A DNA stretch of 64,000 nucleotides from Quadrisphaera sp. INWT6 (GTDB taxonomy: Bacteria > Actinomycetota > Actinomycetes > Actinomycetales > Quadrisphaeraceae), in NCBI RefSeq assembly GCF_015390235.1, contig NZ_VUOH01000002.1, forward strand, positions 496,001-560,000, read 5' to 3'. Each line of letters starts with the position of its first letter. Position 1 is the first letter of the stretch. The translations under genes were made by a program, and so were the position numbers. The notes beneath the pieces are model-generated. The model was not told the origin of the DNA. It made no database searches and saw only the letters and a list, made by a program, of their open reading frames with translations. Positions 1-8,597 of this stretch are shown piece by piece.

Positions 1-515
1 TCGCGACGAGCGCGGAGCGCGGCGCCCTTGGCGTACGCGACGTCGCGCAGCTCGCCCTGGAACGCCGTCATCGCCGCCCGCAGGCGCTCCGCGAGGGGCC
101 CCTCGCCGGCCGCGAGGGTGCGCACCGCGAGCAGCCCCGCGTTGCGCGCCCCGCCGATGCTCACGGTGGCCACCGGCACCCCGGCCGGCATCTGCACGAT
201 GGACAGCAGCGAGTCCATCCCGTCGAGGTGCTTCAGCGGCACCGGCACCCCGATGACGGGCAGCGGCGTCACCGCGGCGAGCATCCCCGGGAGGTGGGCG
301 GCTCCCCCGGCGCCCGCGATGATGACGCGCAGGCCCCGCCCGGCGGCCTCGGAGCCGTAGGCGACCATCTCGGCCGGCATCCGGTGCGCGGAGACGACGT
401 CGACCTCGTGGGCGACGTCGAACTCGGCCAGCGCCTCCGAGGCGGCCCGCATCACCGGCCAGTCGGAGTCGGACCCCATGACGACGCCCACCAGCGGCTG
501 CTCACCCGTGCTCAT
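1..515 (-). CDS. purE: PurE, N5-carboxyaminoimidazole ribonucleotide mutase (3' end beyond window)
   Basis: This is class I PurE, which converts N5-CAIR to CAIR in de novo purine synthesis in the cytoplasm. Reading leftward from the ATG at 515, the protein shows the GSDSDW loop near the N terminus, then SAHRMP and the glycine-rich [11 protein letters not shown] segment, all diagnostic of the family. About 171 residues are visible with no stop before the window edge, already close to the usual length, so only a short tail is missing. It lies 45 bases downstream of purK on the same strand, and the two are probably cotranscribed as purK-purE. Confidence 0.95.
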   Translation of the reverse strand, partial: MSTGEQPLVGVVMGSDSDWPVMRAASEALAEFDVAHEVDVVSAHRMPAEMVAYGSEAAGRGLRVIIAGAGGAAHLPGMLAAVTPLPVIGVPVPLKHLDGMDSLLSIVQMPAGVPVATVSIGGARNAGLLAVRTLAAGEGPLAERLRAAMTAFQGELRDVAYAKGAALRARR

Positions 516-560
516 GGGCGCCCACCCTGCCAGGCCCCTCCCGGGCGCCTCCCCCGCAGG

Positions 561-1850
561 TCAGCCGTCGATGGTGCCGGTGATGTAGTCCGCCGCGTGG
601 CGCGCCCGCGCGCGCACCTCGTCGAGGTCGTCGCCCCAGGCCGTGACGTGGCCGATCTTGCGCCCGGGGCGGACGGCCTTGCCGTAGAGGTGCACCTTGA
701 CGGCCGGGTCGTGCGCCATCACGTGCAGGTGGGCGCGGAAGAGGTCGGGGTACTGGCCGCCGAGGGCGTTGGCCATCACCGTCCAGCGCGCGCGGGGGGT
801 GGTGTCGCCGAGCGGCAGGTCGAGCACGGCCCGCAGGTGCTGCTCGAACTGCGAGGTCGTGGAGCCCTCGATGGTCCAGTGGCCGCTGTTGTGGGGGCGC
901 ATGGCCAGCTCGTTGACGAGCACCCGCGGGGCCCCGTCGTCGTCGCCGGGCACCTCGAACAGCTCGACCGCCATCACGCCGGTCACCCCGAGCTCGCCGG
1001 CGATCCGCAGCGCCAGCGACGTGGCCTGGGCGGCGAGGTCCTCGTCGAGGTCGGGCGCCGGGGCGATGACCTCGACGCACACGCCGCTGACCTGCACCGT
1101 CTCCACCACGGGCCACGCGGCGGCCTGGCCCATCGGCGAGCGGGCGACCATGACGGCCAGCTCGCGGGTGAAGCCCACGCGCTCCTCGGCGAGCAGGCCC
1201 GGGCCCTCGCCGCCGCCGTCCCCGGCACCGGCACCGGCACCGGCAGCCGCGCGCTCGAGCCACTCCGCGGCCTCGGCCGCCGAGCCGACCACGAGCACGC
1301 CCTTGCCGTCGTAGCCGCCGCGCGGGGTCTTCAGCACCACCGGCCACCCGACCTCCGCGCCGAAGGCCTCCAGCTCGGCGGCGGTGCGCACGTGCGCCCA
1401 CCGCGGGCCCGGGACGCCCATCGCACCGAGGCGGCGGCGCAGCAGCAGCTTGTCCTGGGCGTGCTCGAGGGCGTCGGGACCGGGACGCACCGCGACGCCG
1501 CGGGCCTCCAGCGCGCGCAGCAGGTCGGTGGGGACCTGCTCGTGGTCGAGGGTCACCACGGCCGCGCCGTCGGCGACCCGCGCCAGGGCGTCGGCGTCGT
1601 CGGCCTCACCCAGGACGACGTCGGAGACCACCTGCGCGGCGGACTCGTCGGGGTCGGTGGCGAGCACCCGCAGCCGGGCGCCGAGGGCGACGGCGGGCGG
1701 GGCCGTCATCCGCGCGAGCTGCCCGCCGCCGATGACGGCGACGACGGGGAAGGTCGTCTCCTGCGCGGGCGGCGCCGCGCGGAGCGCGTCCTGCGCCCCG
1801 TCGTGCTGGTGGTCCTGCTGGTGGTCCTGCTCGTTCCGGGGGCCGCTCAC
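561..1850 (-). CDS. purK: PurK, N5-carboxyaminoimidazole ribonucleotide synthase
   Basis: This ATP-grasp enzyme makes N5-CAIR from AIR, bicarbonate and ATP, the step before PurE. Visible features are the N-terminal nucleotide-binding VIGGGQLARM, the ATP-grasp segment VVLKTPRGGYDGKG, and the C-terminal NELAMRPHNSGHWTIEG signature. The catalytic core begins at about residue 34. No ATG lies close to it; the nearest usable in-frame start is the GTG at 1850, which gives 429 residues with a polar, Gln/His-rich leader unusual for PurK. The true start therefore remains uncertain. It is divergent from the GtrA-type gene and upstream of purE. Confidence 0.93.
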   Translation of the reverse strand: MSGPRNEQDHQQDHQHDGAQDALRAAPPAQETTFPVVAVIGGGQLARMTAPPAVALGARLRVLATDPDESAAQVVSDVVLGEADDADALARVADGAAVVTLDHEQVPTDLLRALEARGVAVRPGPDALEHAQDKLLLRRRLGAMGVPGPRWAHVRTAAELEAFGAEVGWPVVLKTPRGGYDGKGVLVVGSAAEAAEWLERAAAGAGAGAGDGGGEGPGLLAEERVGFTRELAVMVARSPMGQAAAWPVVETVQVSGVCVEVIAPAPDLDEDLAAQATSLALRIAGELGVTGVMAVELFEVPGDDDGAPRVLVNELAMRPHNSGHWTIEGSTTSQFEQHLRAVLDLPLGDTTPRARWTVMANALGGQYPDLFRAHLHVMAHDPAVKVHLYGKAVRPGRKIGHVTAWGDDLDEVRARARHAADYITGTIDG

Positions 1851-1922
1851 GGGCCCGAAGGGTACGGCGGCGCGGCCCGCGGCGGCGCACCGGGAGCGGG
1901 GGCACCCGCCTCGGGGGGCGCC

Positions 1923-1928
1923 TACGGT
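1923..1928 (+). promoter_or_regulatory. -10 element of a probably leaderless promoter for the GtrA-type gene
   Basis: TACGGT lies six bases before the GTG at 1935. There is no Shine-Dalgarno sequence between them, so transcription probably begins at or next to the start codon. Confidence 0.5.
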
Positions 1929-1934
1929 GTGGGG

Positions 1935-2435
1935 GTGGAGCTCTGGCGGCGCGGCCGCGCGGTGGCGGCGCGGCTGTGGCACCGGCACCGCCGCGAGCTC
2001 GGGGCCTTCGGCGTGGTGGGCGGCGTCGCCTTCGTCGTCGACGTCGGCCTCTTCAACCTGCTGCGCTTCGGCGGCGACGGCCTGCTGGCCGACCAGCCCC
2101 TCACGGCCAAGGTGGTCTCGGCCTCGGTGGCCACGGTGTGCGCGTGGGCGGGCAACCGGTGGTGGACGTTCCGGCACCGCAACCGGCCGCACGCCGTGCG
2201 CGAGCTGCTGCTGTTCGTCGGCATGAACGCCGTCGCGCTGCTCATCGGGCTCGCCGTGCTCGCCACCAGCCACTACGTGCTCGGGCTGCGGGGACCGGTG
2301 GCCGACAACGCCGCCAACCTCGTGGGCATCGCCCTCGGGACGGCGTTCCGCTACGTCGCCTACCGGCTGTGGGTGTTCCGGCGGCCGCGCGGCGCCGACG
2401 CGCAGGGGCCGCGGCCCCGCCCCGTCGGCGTCTGA
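1935..2435 (+). CDS. GtrA family membrane protein
   Basis: This 166-residue protein belongs to the GtrA/DPMS family (PF04138), small four-helix membrane proteins thought to move or present lipid-linked sugars for cell-envelope glycosylation. Four hydrophobic segments are visible, beginning AFGVVGGVAFVVDVG, and the conserved NRWWTFR motif follows the second one. The position beside purK matches Rv3277 in mycobacteria. GTG 1935 was chosen because a -10-like TACGGT sits just upstream; GTG 1929 is an alternative. The sugar or lipid substrate cannot be told from the sequence. Confidence 0.85.
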   Translation: MELWRRGRAVAARLWHRHRRELGAFGVVGGVAFVVDVGLFNLLRFGGDGLLADQPLTAKVVSASVATVCAWAGNRWWTFRHRNRPHAVRELLLFVGMNAVALLIGLAVLATSHYVLGLRGPVADNAANLVGIALGTAFRYVAYRLWVFRRPRGADAQGPRPRPVGV

Positions 2436-2453
2436 CGCGTCGGGAGGGGCGGC

Positions 2454-3715
2454 TCAGCCCGCGGCGCGCAGGAACACCGCGAACGTCGCGGGCCTCTCGC
2501 GCAGCAGCTCCAGGCGGCCCCCCTCGGCGACGACGAGGTCGCGCGCCAGCGGCAGCCCCAGGCCGGTGCTGTCGGCCCCGCTGACGCTGCGCTCGAACAC
2601 CCGGGTGCCCAGCTCGGGCGGCACCCCGGGCCCGCCGTCGGAGACCTCGACCACCACCCACTCGCCGTGCCGGACGCGGACCCGCGTGGTGCCGCCGCCG
2701 TGCACGAGGCTGTTCTCCAGCAGCGTGGCGAGCGCCTGGGCGAGGGGTCCCGCCGAGGCGAGGACCCGCACGCCGTCGGAGGACCCTGCCCCCGGCCCCC
2801 CGTGCTCGAGCACGAGCTGGCGGCGCGCCCGCGCGTAGGCGGGCGCCCACTCGGCGTGCTGCTGGGCGAGCACCGCGGCGAGCTCGAGCGGCTCCCCCGC
2901 CGCACGGGACGTGACGCGCGGGCGGTGGAGCAGGTCGTCGACGACGCCCGCGAGGCGCTCCACCTGCTCGAGCGCCACCCGCGCCTCGGCGGCGACGGCG
3001 GGCTCGGTGGTGGTGGCGAGCACCTCCTCCAGGCGCATGGACAGCGCGGTGAGGGGCGTGCGCAGCTGGTGGCTGGCGTCGGAGGCGAACTGCCGCTCCG
3101 CGGCGAGGCGGGCCTGCAGCTCGCGGGCGCTGCGCACCAGCGCCTGCGCCACGGAGTCGACCTCCTCCACGCCCGACGGCGGGGGCGTGGTGGGCACCTG
3201 GCCCGAGCCGAGCCGCTCGGCGCGCTCGGCGAGGTCCTCCAGGGGCCGCACCAGGCGGCGGCCCTGCACCAGGCCGACGGCGGACCCGGCGGCGACGGCC
3301 CCGGCGGCGAGGCCCACGACCAGCACCACCAGCTGGACGTCGGCGGCGAGCAGGGCGGAGCGGCTGGCCACCACCCGCACCGCCAGGCCGTCGGCGGTGC
3401 CGGCGCTCCCGGCCACGTCGGAGCCCCCGGTGGCCGGGCCCGCGGTGACGACCCCGCCATCGGGCAGCTCGACCCGCACCGACGCGGGCCAGCGCTCGTC
3501 GCGCTGGGTGTGCTCCTCTAGCAGCGCGGCGTCGACGGGACCGCCCACGGCGAGGCGGGCGCTGACGGCCGCGAGGACCGCGTCGGCGCGGACCTGCACG
3601 CTGGTGCGGGCCTGCTCGGTCTGCAGCACGACCCGGCGGCCCCCAGCGGCAGCCCCAGCAGGACGACGGCGAGGATGACCGCCGTCATCGTGGCGGCCTG
3701 GACCCGGCGGTTCAC
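2454..3715 (-). CDS. Sensor histidine kinase (apparent 1-bp frameshift near the N terminus)
   Basis: This is a membrane sensor kinase paired with the response regulator just upstream. The N terminus from ATG 3715 (MNRRVQAATMTAVILAVVLLG) is a transmembrane helix. It is followed by an extracellular region, a second helix (VVLVVGLAAGAVAAG), a HAMP-like linker, the HisKA box SDASHQLRTPLTAL with the phospho-acceptor His at about residue 216, and an ATPase domain with DGGPGVPPE and TGLGLPLARD. The first 24 or so codons lie in a different frame from the rest. Adding one C to the five-C run at 3640-3644 restores a single reading frame of about 420 residues. A sequencing indel is more likely than loss of function. 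Confidence 0.85.
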
Positions 3716-3758
3716 CCCAGCGCCCCGTCAGCCGTCGTCGAGCCGTCGTCGACCGCGG

Positions 3759-4463
3759 TCAGCCGCGCTCGAAGCGGAACCCGACGCCCCGCACGGTGGT
3801 GATGAAGCGGGGGTCGCCGACGTCGTCGCCGAGCTTGCGGCGCAGCCACGACACGTGCATGTCGAGGGTCTTGGTGGAGCCGAACCACTCCGAGCCCCAC
3901 ACCTCCTCCATGATCGCGGCGCGGGGCACCACGTTGCCGGCCTCGCGGACCAGCACCCGGAGCAGGTCGAACTCCTTGGCGGCGAGCACCAGCTCGACGC
4001 CGCTGCCGTCGTCGCCCCCCTGCTCCTCGCCCCCGGTGCGCAGCCAGGCGCGCCGGGACGACGGATCCAGGCGCACCCCACCGGCCTGCAGCACCACGCC
4101 GGCCTCGCCGCGGCGCAGCAGGGCCCGCACCCGGGCGAGCAGCTCGGCCACGCGGAACGGCTTGGTCACGTAGTCGTCGGCGCCGGCGTCGAGCCCGACG
4201 ACGAGGTCGACCTCGTCGGCGCGGGCGGTGAGCACCAGCACCGGGATGCCCAGGCCGTCGGCCCGCAGGCGCCGCGCGACGTCGAGGCCGTCGACGTCGG
4301 GCAGGCCGAGGTCGAGGACGACGAGGTCGACGCCCTGGCGCGCGGACTCCAGGGCCCCGGCGCCGTCGGAGCGGACGTCGACGTCGTACCCCTCGCGCAC
4401 CAGGGCGCGGGCCAGGGGCTCGACGATGGCCGGGTCGTCCTCCACGAGCAGCACGCGCCTCAC
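3759..4463 (-). CDS. OmpR-family response regulator
   Basis: This is a DNA-binding response regulator of 234 residues. The receiver domain starts RRVLLVEDDP, has phospho-acceptor Asp51 in VVLDLGLPD, and carries the conserved TKPF lysine. The C-terminal winged helix follows, with KEFDLLRVLV, ATKTLDMHVSWLRRKL-like sequence and the terminal TTVRGVGFRFE. The partner kinase starts 43 bases downstream, so the pair forms one operon. The GTG start at 4463 has a TAGGGT -10 element six bases upstream and no ribosome-binding site, suggesting a leaderless transcript. The stimulus and target genes are unknown. Confidence 0.93.
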   Translation of the reverse strand: MRRVLLVEDDPAIVEPLARALVREGYDVDVRSDGAGALESARQGVDLVVLDLGLPDVDGLDVARRLRADGLGIPVLVLTARADEVDLVVGLDAGADDYVTKPFRVAELLARVRALLRRGEAGVVLQAGGVRLDPSSRRAWLRTGGEEQGGDDGSGVELVLAAKEFDLLRVLVREAGNVVPRAAIMEEVWGSEWFGSTKTLDMHVSWLRRKLGDDVGDPRFITTVRGVGFRFERG

Positions 4464-4469
4464 GCCGCC

Positions 4470-4475
4470 ACCCTA
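4470..4475 (-). promoter_or_regulatory. -10 element for the two-component operon
   Basis: TAGGGT on the minus strand lies six bases before the GTG of the response regulator. A leaderless transcript is inferred. Confidence 0.5.
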
Positions 4476-4565
4476 GGGACCGGGACCGACCGGCACGTCG
4501 CCCGACGGGTGCGGACCACCCGCCGGGCCCCAGGGCCACCAGCGCGACCAGCGCCCTCAGCGCCC

Positions 4566-5444
4566 TCAGCGCACGTGCACGACGTCGCCGGCGCCCACGG
4601 CGGTGACGCCACCGCCCCCGCCGCCCGCGTCGCTCCCCCGCACGAGCAGCCGCCCGTCGTCGTCGAGGCCCTCGGCGGTGCCGCGGAGCACGCCGCCGCC
4701 GGGGAGCGCCACCGAGACCTCCCGGCCCAGCGTCGAGCAGACCTCCGCGGTGCGGGCCGCCAGCCCGCTGCGCTGCGCCGAGCCGCCGGCGCCCTCGAAC
4801 CTGCCGACCTCACCGAGCAGCGCGCGCACGAGCGCCCGCACCAGCACGTCGCGGTCGGTGGTGGCGGCCCCCTCCAGGCGCAGCGACGTCGCGCCGTCCA
4901 AGCCCCCGGCGTCGAGCTCCTCGCGGCGGGTGGTGGTGTTCACGCCCACCCCGACCACGACGCCCGCGGGGGCCGCGGTCCCCGCGGCGGGCGGCAGCAC
5001 CTCCACCAGCAGCCCGCACGCCTTGCGCCCCTCGACGAGCACGTCGTTCGGCCACTTCAGCTCCGCGGGCAGGCCGGCGAGGTCGCGCAGCACCCCCGTG
5101 ACGGCGACGCCGGCGAGCAGCGGCAGCCAGCTCCAGGTGCTCGGCGGGGCGGTGGGCCGCAGCAGCAGCGACAGCGCCACCCCCGACCGCGGCGGCGCCT
5201 CCCAGGTGCGGCCGAGCCGGCCCCTGCCGGCCACCTGGGAGTCGGTGGTGAGCAGCGCCGGGGCCGGCCAGCCGTCGGGGTCGGCCGCGGCGCGCCGGAC
5301 CAGCTCGGCGTTGGTCGACCCCACCTCGGGCAGCACCTCCAGGCGCGCCAGCGGGCCGGCGGGCGCCAGCAGCGCGCTCCGCAGGGACGCCACCGCCAGC
5401 GGCGGCCTGTCGAGGTCGGTCCAGGGGCCGGGCTCGGGGCTCAT
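4566..5444 (-). CDS. birA: BirA, biotin--[acetyl-CoA-carboxylase] ligase
   Basis: This enzyme attaches biotin to the carrier lysine of acyl-CoA carboxylase, here presumably Lys583 of the alpha subunit encoded at 25.5 kb. It has 292 residues and is monofunctional, with no N-terminal helix-turn-helix. Visible motifs are STNAELVRR, the biotinyl-AMP-binding GRGRLGRTW at about residues 73-81, LKWPNDVLV with KACGLLVE, and the VVGVGVN loop. ATG 5444 has a GAGG about eight bases upstream. It is divergent from the first SMP-30-like gene. The order birA then accD5-accE5 is conserved in mycobacteria. Confidence 0.94.
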   Translation of the reverse strand: MSPEPGPWTDLDRPPLAVASLRSALLAPAGPLARLEVLPEVGSTNAELVRRAAADPDGWPAPALLTTDSQVAGRGRLGRTWEAPPRSGVALSLLLRPTAPPSTWSWLPLLAGVAVTGVLRDLAGLPAELKWPNDVLVEGRKACGLLVEVLPPAAGTAAPAGVVVGVGVNTTTRREELDAGGLDGATSLRLEGAATTDRDVLVRALVRALLGEVGRFEGAGGSAQRSGLAARTAEVCSTLGREVSVALPGGGVLRGTAEGLDDDGRLLVRGSDAGGGGGGVTAVGAGDVVHVR

Positions 5445-5582
5445 CGCCCCATCCTCGCCCCGCTCCTCGCTCCGGCGCGGACCGGCGCGGACCGGCGGGG
5501 AGGAGCCGAGCCCGCCCGGTGCTCCTCCGGCCGCCCGCGGGGCCGCGGCTCCTCCCCGCGCGCACACCGGCCCCGCGGCACC

Positions 5583-5588
5583 TAGCGT
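5583..5588 (+). promoter_or_regulatory. -10 element before the first SMP-30-like gene
   Basis: TAGCGT sits seven bases before the GTG at 5596. The same hexamer and similar spacing recur before the DUF885 and maf genes. Confidence 0.5.
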
Positions 5589-5595
5589 CACGGAC

Positions 5596-6539
5596 GTGCC
5601 CACCGCCGCGCAGCTGACCGACCCCGTCGCCGAGCACGGGGAGGGCCCCGTCTGGGACGCCGACGGCGGCCGCCTGCTCGCCGTCGACCTGGAGCAGGGC
5701 GACCTGCTGGTCGTCAGCCCCGGTGGGGAGGTCGCGAAGCACCACGTCGGTGACGCCCTCGCCTGCCTGCGCCCGCGCGCCGGCGGCGGCTGGGCGGTGG
5801 CGGCCCGGCGGCGCTTCGCGCTCTTCGACAGCGTCGACGCCCTCCTCGCCGGCCGCGAGGAGCCCCGCATGCTCACCCCGCTGTGGGACGACGAGCGCCT
5901 GCGCTTCAACGAGGGCGCGTGCGACCCGTGGGGCCGCTTCTGGTGCGGCTCGATGGCGTACGCCGGCAACGACCTGTCCGGGCAGGCGGTCGGGGTGGTG
6001 TGGCGCCTGGACGTCGACGGGTCCGCCCGCGCCGTCCTCGACGGCCTGACCGTGTCCAACGGGCTGCAGTGGGCGCCGGGGGCGCAGCGCGCGCACTTCG
6101 TGGACACCGAGACCGGCCGCGTCGACCTGCTGCACGTCTCCGAGACCGGCGAGGTGCTGGACCGCGAGCCGTGGGTCGACGTCGTCGCCACCACCTCCGA
6201 CGTGGCGGGCACGTGGGCGCCCGGGGGCAGGGGCGCCCCGACGGCCTCGTGCTCGACGCCGAGGGCGGCACCTGGGTGGCGCTGAACGGGGCCGGCGCCG
6301 TGGCCCGCTACGACGTCGACGGCCGCCTCACCGAGGTGGTCGAGGTGCCGGTGCCGGGGGTCACCGCCTGCACGCTCGGCGGCACCGGCGACGGCGACGA
6401 CGGCACCCGCGGCGGGGCGGTGCTCTACGCCACCACCTCGACGCAGGGGATCGACCTGGACGCCCACCCGTCCTCCGGCGCGGTGTTCTCGCTCCCGGTC
6501 GACGTCTGCGCGCTCCCGCCGCTCCCGTTCGGCGGCTGA
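5596..6539 (+). CDS. SMP-30/gluconolactonase family protein (apparent 1-bp frameshift)
   Basis: This six-bladed propeller lactonase-type protein is probably metal-dependent and may hydrolyse a sugar lactone. Visible family motifs are EGPVWD (metal-binding Glu), [27 protein letters not shown] and, in a second frame, [16 protein letters not shown]. The frame changes between 6223 and 6240, where one base is missing from a G or C run (GGGGG at 6223-6227, or CCCC at 6236-6239). Restoring it gives about 314 residues, normal for the family. It is unclear whether the gene is broken or misread. The substrate is unknown; there is no carbohydrate pathway beside it. Confidence 0.8.
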
Positions 6540-6550
6540 GGGCGAGTGGC

Positions 6551-6556
6551 TACCCT
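6551..6556 (+). promoter_or_regulatory. -10 element for accD5
   Basis: TACCCT lies six bases before the GTG of accD5, with no ribosome-binding site between them. A leaderless transcript is inferred. Confidence 0.5.
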
Positions 6557-6562
6557 CGCCCG

Positions 6563-8173
6563 GTGACCAGCACCCCCGAGGGCCGTGACCTGCGCACCAC
6601 CGCGGGGAAGCTCGCCGAGGCCAGGGCCCGCCGCGAGGCCACCCTCGCCCCCGGCAGCGCCCGCGCCGTCGAGCGCCAGCACGCCAAGGGCAAGCGCACG
6701 GCCCGCGAGCGCCTGGAGGCGCTGCTCGACGAGGACAGCTTCGTCGAGGTCGGCGCCCACTCCCGTGCGCTGTTCTCCGACCCCGCCACGGGCCGGACCG
6801 AGCGCCCGCCGACGGACGGCGTGGTCGCCGGGCACGGGACGGTCGACGGGCGCCCCGTCGTCGTCTACTCCCAGGACTTCACCGTCTCGGGCGGGTCGCT
6901 CGGCGAGGTGCACGCCTCGAAGATCGTCAAGGTGATGGACCACGCGCTGCGCGTGGGCTGCCCGGTCATCGGCATCAACGACTCCGGCGGCGCGCGCATC
7001 CAGGAGGGCGTCTCCTCCCTCGCGGGCTACGGCGACATCTTCCTGCGCAACGTGCGCGGCTCGGGCGTGGTGCCGCAGGTGTCGCTGATCATGGGCCCGT
7101 GCGCCGGCGGAGCGGTGTACTCCCCCGCCATCACCGACGTCGTGGTGATGGTCGAGGCGACGTCCCACATGTTCGTCACCGGACCCGACGTCATCCGCAC
7201 GGTCACCGGCGAGGACGTCGCCATGGAGGAGCTCGGCGGCGCGCACACGCACAACGCCGTCTCGGGCGTCGCCCACCACATGGCGCCCAGCGAGGACGAC
7301 GCCATCACCTGGGTGAAGGACTGGCTGGCGCACCTGCCCAGCAACAACCTGTCCGAGCCGCCGGTGCTCGCCCCGCACGACGACGCCGACCCGCTCGTCG
7401 TCAATGACGCCGACCGCGAGCTCGACTCCCTGGTCCCCGACTCCGCGAACCAGCCGTACGACGTGCACGAGGTGATCGCGCACGTCCTCGACGACGGCGA
7501 GCTGCTCGAGGTGCAGGACCTGTACGCCCCCAACGTGGTGGTCGGCTTCGGCCGCGTGGAGGGGCACAGCGTCGGCGTCGTCGCCAACCAGCCGGCGCGC
7601 CTGGCGGGCACCCTCGACATCGACGCCTCCGAGAAGGCGGCGCGGTTCGTGCGGCTGTGCGACGCGTTCGGCGTCCCGGTGCTGACGCTCGTCGACACCC
7701 CCGGCTTCTTGCCCGGCACCGAGCAGGAGTGGAACGGCATCATCCGCCGCGGCGCCAAGCTGCTGTACGCCTACGCCGAGGCCACGGTCCCGAAGATCAC
7801 CGTGATCACGCGCAAGGCCTTCGGCGGCGCGTACATCGTCATGGGGTCCAAGCACCTGGGCGCCGACGTGAACCTCGCCTGGCCCACCGCCCAGATCGCC
7901 GTGATGGGGGCCCAGGGCGCCGTCGAGATCGTGAACCGCCGCGAGCTCGCCGCCGTCGCCGCTGACGGGGGCGACGTGCCCGCCGCCCGCGCCGCGCTCG
8001 TCGAGGAGTACGAGGAGCGCCTGGCCAACCCGTACGTGGCTGCGGAGCGCGGGTACGTCGACGACGTCATCGACCCCTCGACCACCCGCGCCCACGTGGT
8101 GCGCGCGCTGCGGTCGCTGCGCACCAAGCGCGAGCAGCTGCCCGCCAAGAAGCACGGGAACATCCCGCTGTGA
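6563..8173 (+). CDS. accD5: Acyl-CoA carboxylase beta subunit (propionyl-CoA type carboxyltransferase)
   Basis: This is the carboxyltransferase subunit of a biotin-dependent acyl-CoA carboxylase, moving CO2 from carboxybiotin to propionyl- or acetyl-CoA to make methylmalonyl- or malonyl-CoA. Its 536 residues match PccB/AccD5 length. The two crotonase-like halves are visible: [17 protein letters not shown] and [13 protein letters not shown] in the first, and [21 protein letters not shown]-like sequence, [16 protein letters not shown] and AQGAVEI in the second. It overlaps the epsilon-subunit gene and lies downstream of birA, as in M. tuberculosis accD5-accE5. The alpha subunit is 17 kb away. 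Confidence 0.95.
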   Translation: MTSTPEGRDLRTTAGKLAEARARREATLAPGSARAVERQHAKGKRTARERLEALLDEDSFVEVGAHSRALFSDPATGRTERPPTDGVVAGHGTVDGRPVVVYSQDFTVSGGSLGEVHASKIVKVMDHALRVGCPVIGINDSGGARIQEGVSSLAGYGDIFLRNVRGSGVVPQVSLIMGPCAGGAVYSPAITDVVVMVEATSHMFVTGPDVIRTVTGEDVAMEELGGAHTHNAVSGVAHHMAPSEDDAITWVKDWLAHLPSNNLSEPPVLAPHDDADPLVVNDADRELDSLVPDSANQPYDVHEVIAHVLDDGELLEVQDLYAPNVVVGFGRVEGHSVGVVANQPARLAGTLDIDASEKAARFVRLCDAFGVPVLTLVDTPGFLPGTEQEWNGIIRRGAKLLYAYAEATVPKITVITRKAFGGAYIVMGSKHLGADVNLAWPTAQIAVMGAQGAVEIVNRRELAAVAADGGDVPAARAALVEEYEERLANPYVAAERGYVDDVIDPSTTRAHVVRALRSLRTKREQLPAKKHGNIPL

Positions 8174-8412
8174 GCGAGGCTGCGGGCACCGCGGGGACCC
8201 CGGAGGACGACGTCGTCCGGATCGTCGCCGGCGGGCCCACCGAGGAGGAGGTCGTGGCCCTCGTGGCGGCTCTCGCGGCCGCGGCGTCGGTGCGCGGCAG
8301 CGCGGTGGCGCCCGAGCCGGAGCCCGACGCCTGGTCGGACCGGTCGGCCCTGCTCCGGGTGCCCCGGACCCCCGGTCCCGGCGCCTGGCGCGCTGCGGCC
8401 TGGCGGCGCTGA
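8170..8412 (+). CDS. accE5: Acyl-CoA carboxylase epsilon subunit
   Basis: This small 80-residue protein matches the actinobacterial acyl-CoA carboxylase epsilon subunit, which stabilises and stimulates the alpha-beta complex. The conserved core is [21 protein letters not shown], followed by a tail ending in WRAAAWRR; W-rich C-terminal ends are typical. The GTG start overlaps the accD5 stop codon (GTGA), indicating translational coupling. Identification rests on this core and on its position directly after accD5. Confidence 0.9.
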   Translation: MSEAAGTAGTPEDDVVRIVAGGPTEEEVVALVAALAAAASVRGSAVAPEPEPDAWSDRSALLRVPRTPGPGAWRAAAWRR

Positions 8413-8504
8413 CCCCCACCTGGCGTCACAGGATCCGGGAACCTCCTGCTCCGCCTCGCGACGGCGGAGCTCCGGGCCAGATCAGGCCCCGTCCTGACCC
8501 TGGA

Positions 8505-8525
8505 CCCCGCCGTCGCGGCGAGGGG
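8505..8525. terminator. Possible hairpin between accE5 and the TPM-domain gene
   Basis: CCCC-GCCG-TCG-CGGC-(GA)-GGGG can fold into a short GC stem with a two-base bulge. There is no T run, so a terminator role is only a guess. The rest of 8413-8597 shows nothing else except the Shine-Dalgarno sequence of the next gene. Confidence 0.3.
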
Positions 8526-8597
8526 ACCCAGACGGCGCGCAGCGGTCCGGCGCGCCTCGCCGTGGACGCCGGAGCGGTGCCACGGGAGGATCCCGAG

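Noticed and set aside
3640-3650. Programmed frameshifting in the histidine kinase
   Set aside because: No slippery heptamer with a downstream pseudoknot was recognised, and five other unrelated genes show similar single-base problems, so an indel is the simpler reading.
8413-8597. Small RNA or small gene between accE5 and the TPM gene
   Set aside because: Only a short GC hairpin and the Shine-Dalgarno sequence of the next gene were found; no convincing reading frame or promoter.
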